Assembly: GCA_040904745.1 (NCBI GenBank)
Contig: JBBDSW010000186.1
Location: 14,768 to 78,767 of the forward strand
Length of the DNA: 64,000 nucleotides
Source: T1Sed10-7 sp040904745
GTDB taxonomy: Bacteria > Actinomycetota > Nitriliruptoria > Nitriliruptorales > Nitriliruptoraceae
Direction: 5' to 3'
Position 1 is the stretch's first letter, and the number at the start of each line of letters is the position of its first letter. The notes below the pieces were generated by a model. That model was not told the DNA's origin. It was given only the letters and a program-made list of their open reading frames with translations, and did no database searches. A program made the translations under genes and the position numbers. Positions 62,380 to 64,000 of this stretch are shown here, in pieces.

Positions 62380-62439
62380 TCACCGGGCGCCCTGCTCCCC
62401 GGCATCGGTGACGAGCCGGCGGAGGGCCGTCACCGCAGG

Positions 62440-63858
62440 TCAACAGCCCGGGAGGCGTTCACCGAGGTAGGCGACCAGCCGGTCGATGGCGATGCGCTCC
62501 TGGACCATCGTGTCGCGGTCGCGGACCGTGACGGCGTCGTCGTCCAGCGTGTCGAAGTCGACGGTGACGCAGTACGGCGTCCCGATCTCGTCCTGCCGGC
62601 GGTAGCGACGCCCGATCGACTGCGTCTCGTCGTACTCACACATCCATCGACCCTTGAGCAGGTCGAACACCTTGCGCGCGGTCGGTGTCAGCGTGTCTTT
62701 CTTCGACAGGGGCAGCACCGCGACCTTGTAGGGCGACAGACGCGGGTCGAGCTTCAGCACGACGCGTTCCTGGAGCTTGCCGTCGGCGTCGGGTGCCTGC
62801 TCGACACGGTAGGCGTCGAAGAGGAACGCCAGCGTGGCTCGGGTGGCGCCCGCGGCCGGCTCGATCACGTAGGGGTGGTAGCGCCGGTCGTTCGGCTGGT
62901 CGTAGTAGGTGAGGTCCTGCCCGGAGGCTTCCTGATGGGCCTTGAGGTCGAAATCGGTCCGGTTCGCCAGTCCTTCGAGCTCCGACCAACCCATCGACGG
63001 ATCCGGGAAGTAGTAGTCGATGTCGACCGTCCGCTTGGCGTAGTGGGACAGCTCCTGCTCATCGTGCTCGCGGATGCGGAGGTTCTCCCGTCGGATGCCC
63101 AGCTCGACGTACCAGTCGGTGCGCGCGTCGATCCAGTACTGGTGCCACTCCTCGTCGGTACCCGGCTCGACGAAGTACTCCATCTCCATCTGCTCGAACT
63201 CACGGGTGCGGAAGACGAAGTTGCCCGGGGTGATCTCGTTGCGGAAGGACTTGCCCATCTGGGCGATACCGAAGGGCGGCTTCTTGCGGGTCGTGCGCTG
63301 GATCGTCGCGAAGTCGACGAACATCCCCTGCGCGGTCTCGGGGCGCAACCACACCGTCGAGCCGGCCGCCTCCACCGGGCCCATGTTGGTCTTGAACATG
63401 AGGTTGAAGCTGCGAGGATCGCCGAGCGTGGCCTCCTTGCAGGTCGGACAGGCGAGGTCGCCCTCGGCGGTCTCGGAGCCGAGCTGCGCCTCGCGGAGGT
63501 GGTCTTCGCGGAAGCGTTGGTGGCACTTGGCGCACTCGACGAGCGGGTCGGAGAAGTTGGCGAGATGGCCGGAAGCCTGCCAGACCTCGGTGGGACCCAG
63601 GATCGCCTGCTCCATGCCGACGACCTCGTCGCGCAGCTGGACCATGGAACGCCACCACTGCCGCTTGACGTTCTCCTTGAGTTCCACGCCGAGCGGGCCG
63701 TAGTCCCACATGGAGCGGACCCCGCCGTAGATCTCCGCGGTCGGGAAGATGATGCCGCGGGCCTTGCAGAGCTCGACGATCGTCTTGAGCTCGACGGTCA
63801 CGCTCGGCTCGGACGGGACCTCTGCGTGGCCTGGGGGCTCGGTCTGGGGCTCGCTCAC
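62440..63858 (-). CDS. glyS: Glycyl-tRNA synthetase (homodimeric type)
   Basis: 472 aa, GTG start. Class II core: motif 1 region IIFPTAEIYGGVRSMWDYGPLG, zinc-like CAKCHQRF and CPTCKEATLG insertion, motif 2 FGIAQMGKSFRNEITPGNFVFRTREFEQMEMEYF and ATRATLAFLFDAYRVE with motif 3. C-terminal anticodon-binding domain (KVAVLPLSKKDTLTPTARKVF). Length near 460 aa fits the alpha2 eukaryote-like GlyRS of actinobacteria. It charges tRNA-Gly. The start is 93 bp from the poly-G end of the window. Confidence 0.93.
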   Translation of the reverse strand: MSEPQTEPPGHAEVPSEPSVTVELKTIVELCKARGIIFPTAEIYGGVRSMWDYGPLGVELKENVKRQWWRSMVQLRDEVVGMEQAILGPTEVWQASGHLANFSDPLVECAKCHQRFREDHLREAQLGSETAEGDLACPTCKEATLGDPRSFNLMFKTNMGPVEAAGSTVWLRPETAQGMFVDFATIQRTTRKKPPFGIAQMGKSFRNEITPGNFVFRTREFEQMEMEYFVEPGTDEEWHQYWIDARTDWYVELGIRRENLRIREHDEQELSHYAKRTVDIDYYFPDPSMGWSELEGLANRTDFDLKAHQEASGQDLTYYDQPNDRRYHPYVIEPAAGATRATLAFLFDAYRVEQAPDADGKLQERVVLKLDPRLSPYKVAVLPLSKKDTLTPTARKVFDLLKGRWMCEYDETQSIGRRYRRQDEIGTPYCVTVDFDTLDDDAVTVRDRDTMVQERIAIDRLVAYLGERLPGC

Positions 63859-63950
63859 GGTGTGCTCGTTGCTCGACGTCGGGCCCCGCCACTGGCGGTG
63901 GGGGGCGGTGGTGATCCCGGGCCGACGGTGCTGGCCCGCCGGTACGGCCG

Positions 63951-64000
<50 letters not shown>

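Overview
This 64-kb window is chromosomal DNA from a very GC-rich actinobacterium. The evidence is uniform high GC, frequent GTG starts with strong GGAGG-type Shine-Dalgarno sites, F420-dependent oxidoreductase families, a resuscitation-promoting-factor (Rpf) domain, a MarP-type serine protease and DUF3151. Gene content and style would fit a deep-branching class such as Nitriliruptoria, but that placement is inference. I see no rRNA, no transposase, no prophage, no integrase and no CRISPR array. It reads as core and ordinary accessory chromosome. The last 49 bases are a pure G run that looks like an assembly artefact.

Left part (1-13,954): the tail of a SURF1-like cytochrome-oxidase assembly protein; a GlpA-like/GlpB-like/DUF1667 oxidoreductase operon; a reverse-strand operon of an amine-oxidase-like FAD protein, DUF1365, cyclopropane-fatty-acid synthase, a second SAM methyltransferase and glutamate dehydrogenase (membrane-lipid tailoring plus gdh); and a likely three-component signalling locus. 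That locus has a lipoprotein solute-binding protein translationally coupled to a NarL-type histidine kinase, whose 3' end runs antisense through 165 nt of its presumed response regulator. Two palindromes lie in the divergent promoter region before the regulator.

Middle part (14,071-34,769): a GNAT acetyltransferase with a YczE/YitT-type membrane protein, a coiled-coil M23 peptidase, an AtuA/DUF1446 protein, a SWIM protein coupled to a SNF2 helicase, an 84-aa orphan, MarP protease, an ABC-2 drug-type exporter, a hemolysin III family protein, and a tight forward operon (F420 enzyme, SLC13 transporter, cNMP-domain sensor kinase, single-domain receiver, DJ-1/PfpI protein, MFS transporter) in which nearly every junction is a start/stop overlap. 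A tRNA with CAU anticodon closes this part.

Right part (34,838-63,858): metabolic and transport genes (MBL-fold hydrolase, two EamA transporters, GT4 glycosyltransferase, aldo/keto reductase, LLM F420 enzyme, PQQ-type sugar dehydrogenase lipoprotein, DUF429, acyl-CoA dehydrogenase), an Rpf-domain cell-wall hydrolase, a second NarL-type two-component pair, GalT-like and ACT proteins, tRNA-Asn(GUU), then the housekeeping block rpoD/sigA, dnaG, DUF3151, M61 peptidase, thioesterase, cytochrome b561-like protein, manA and glyS. The convergent gap before manA holds GC-rich tandem units and two copies of an inverted-repeat element.

Nothing here is a clear-cut new defence or mobile system. The most unusual items are the solute-binding-protein/kinase/regulator locus with its antisense overlap, the cNMP-kinase transporter operon, the palindromes and repeat elements, and the small membrane peptides. 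Starts were chosen by Shine-Dalgarno spacing, overlap with neighbours and family length, and several differ from the longest possible reading frame.
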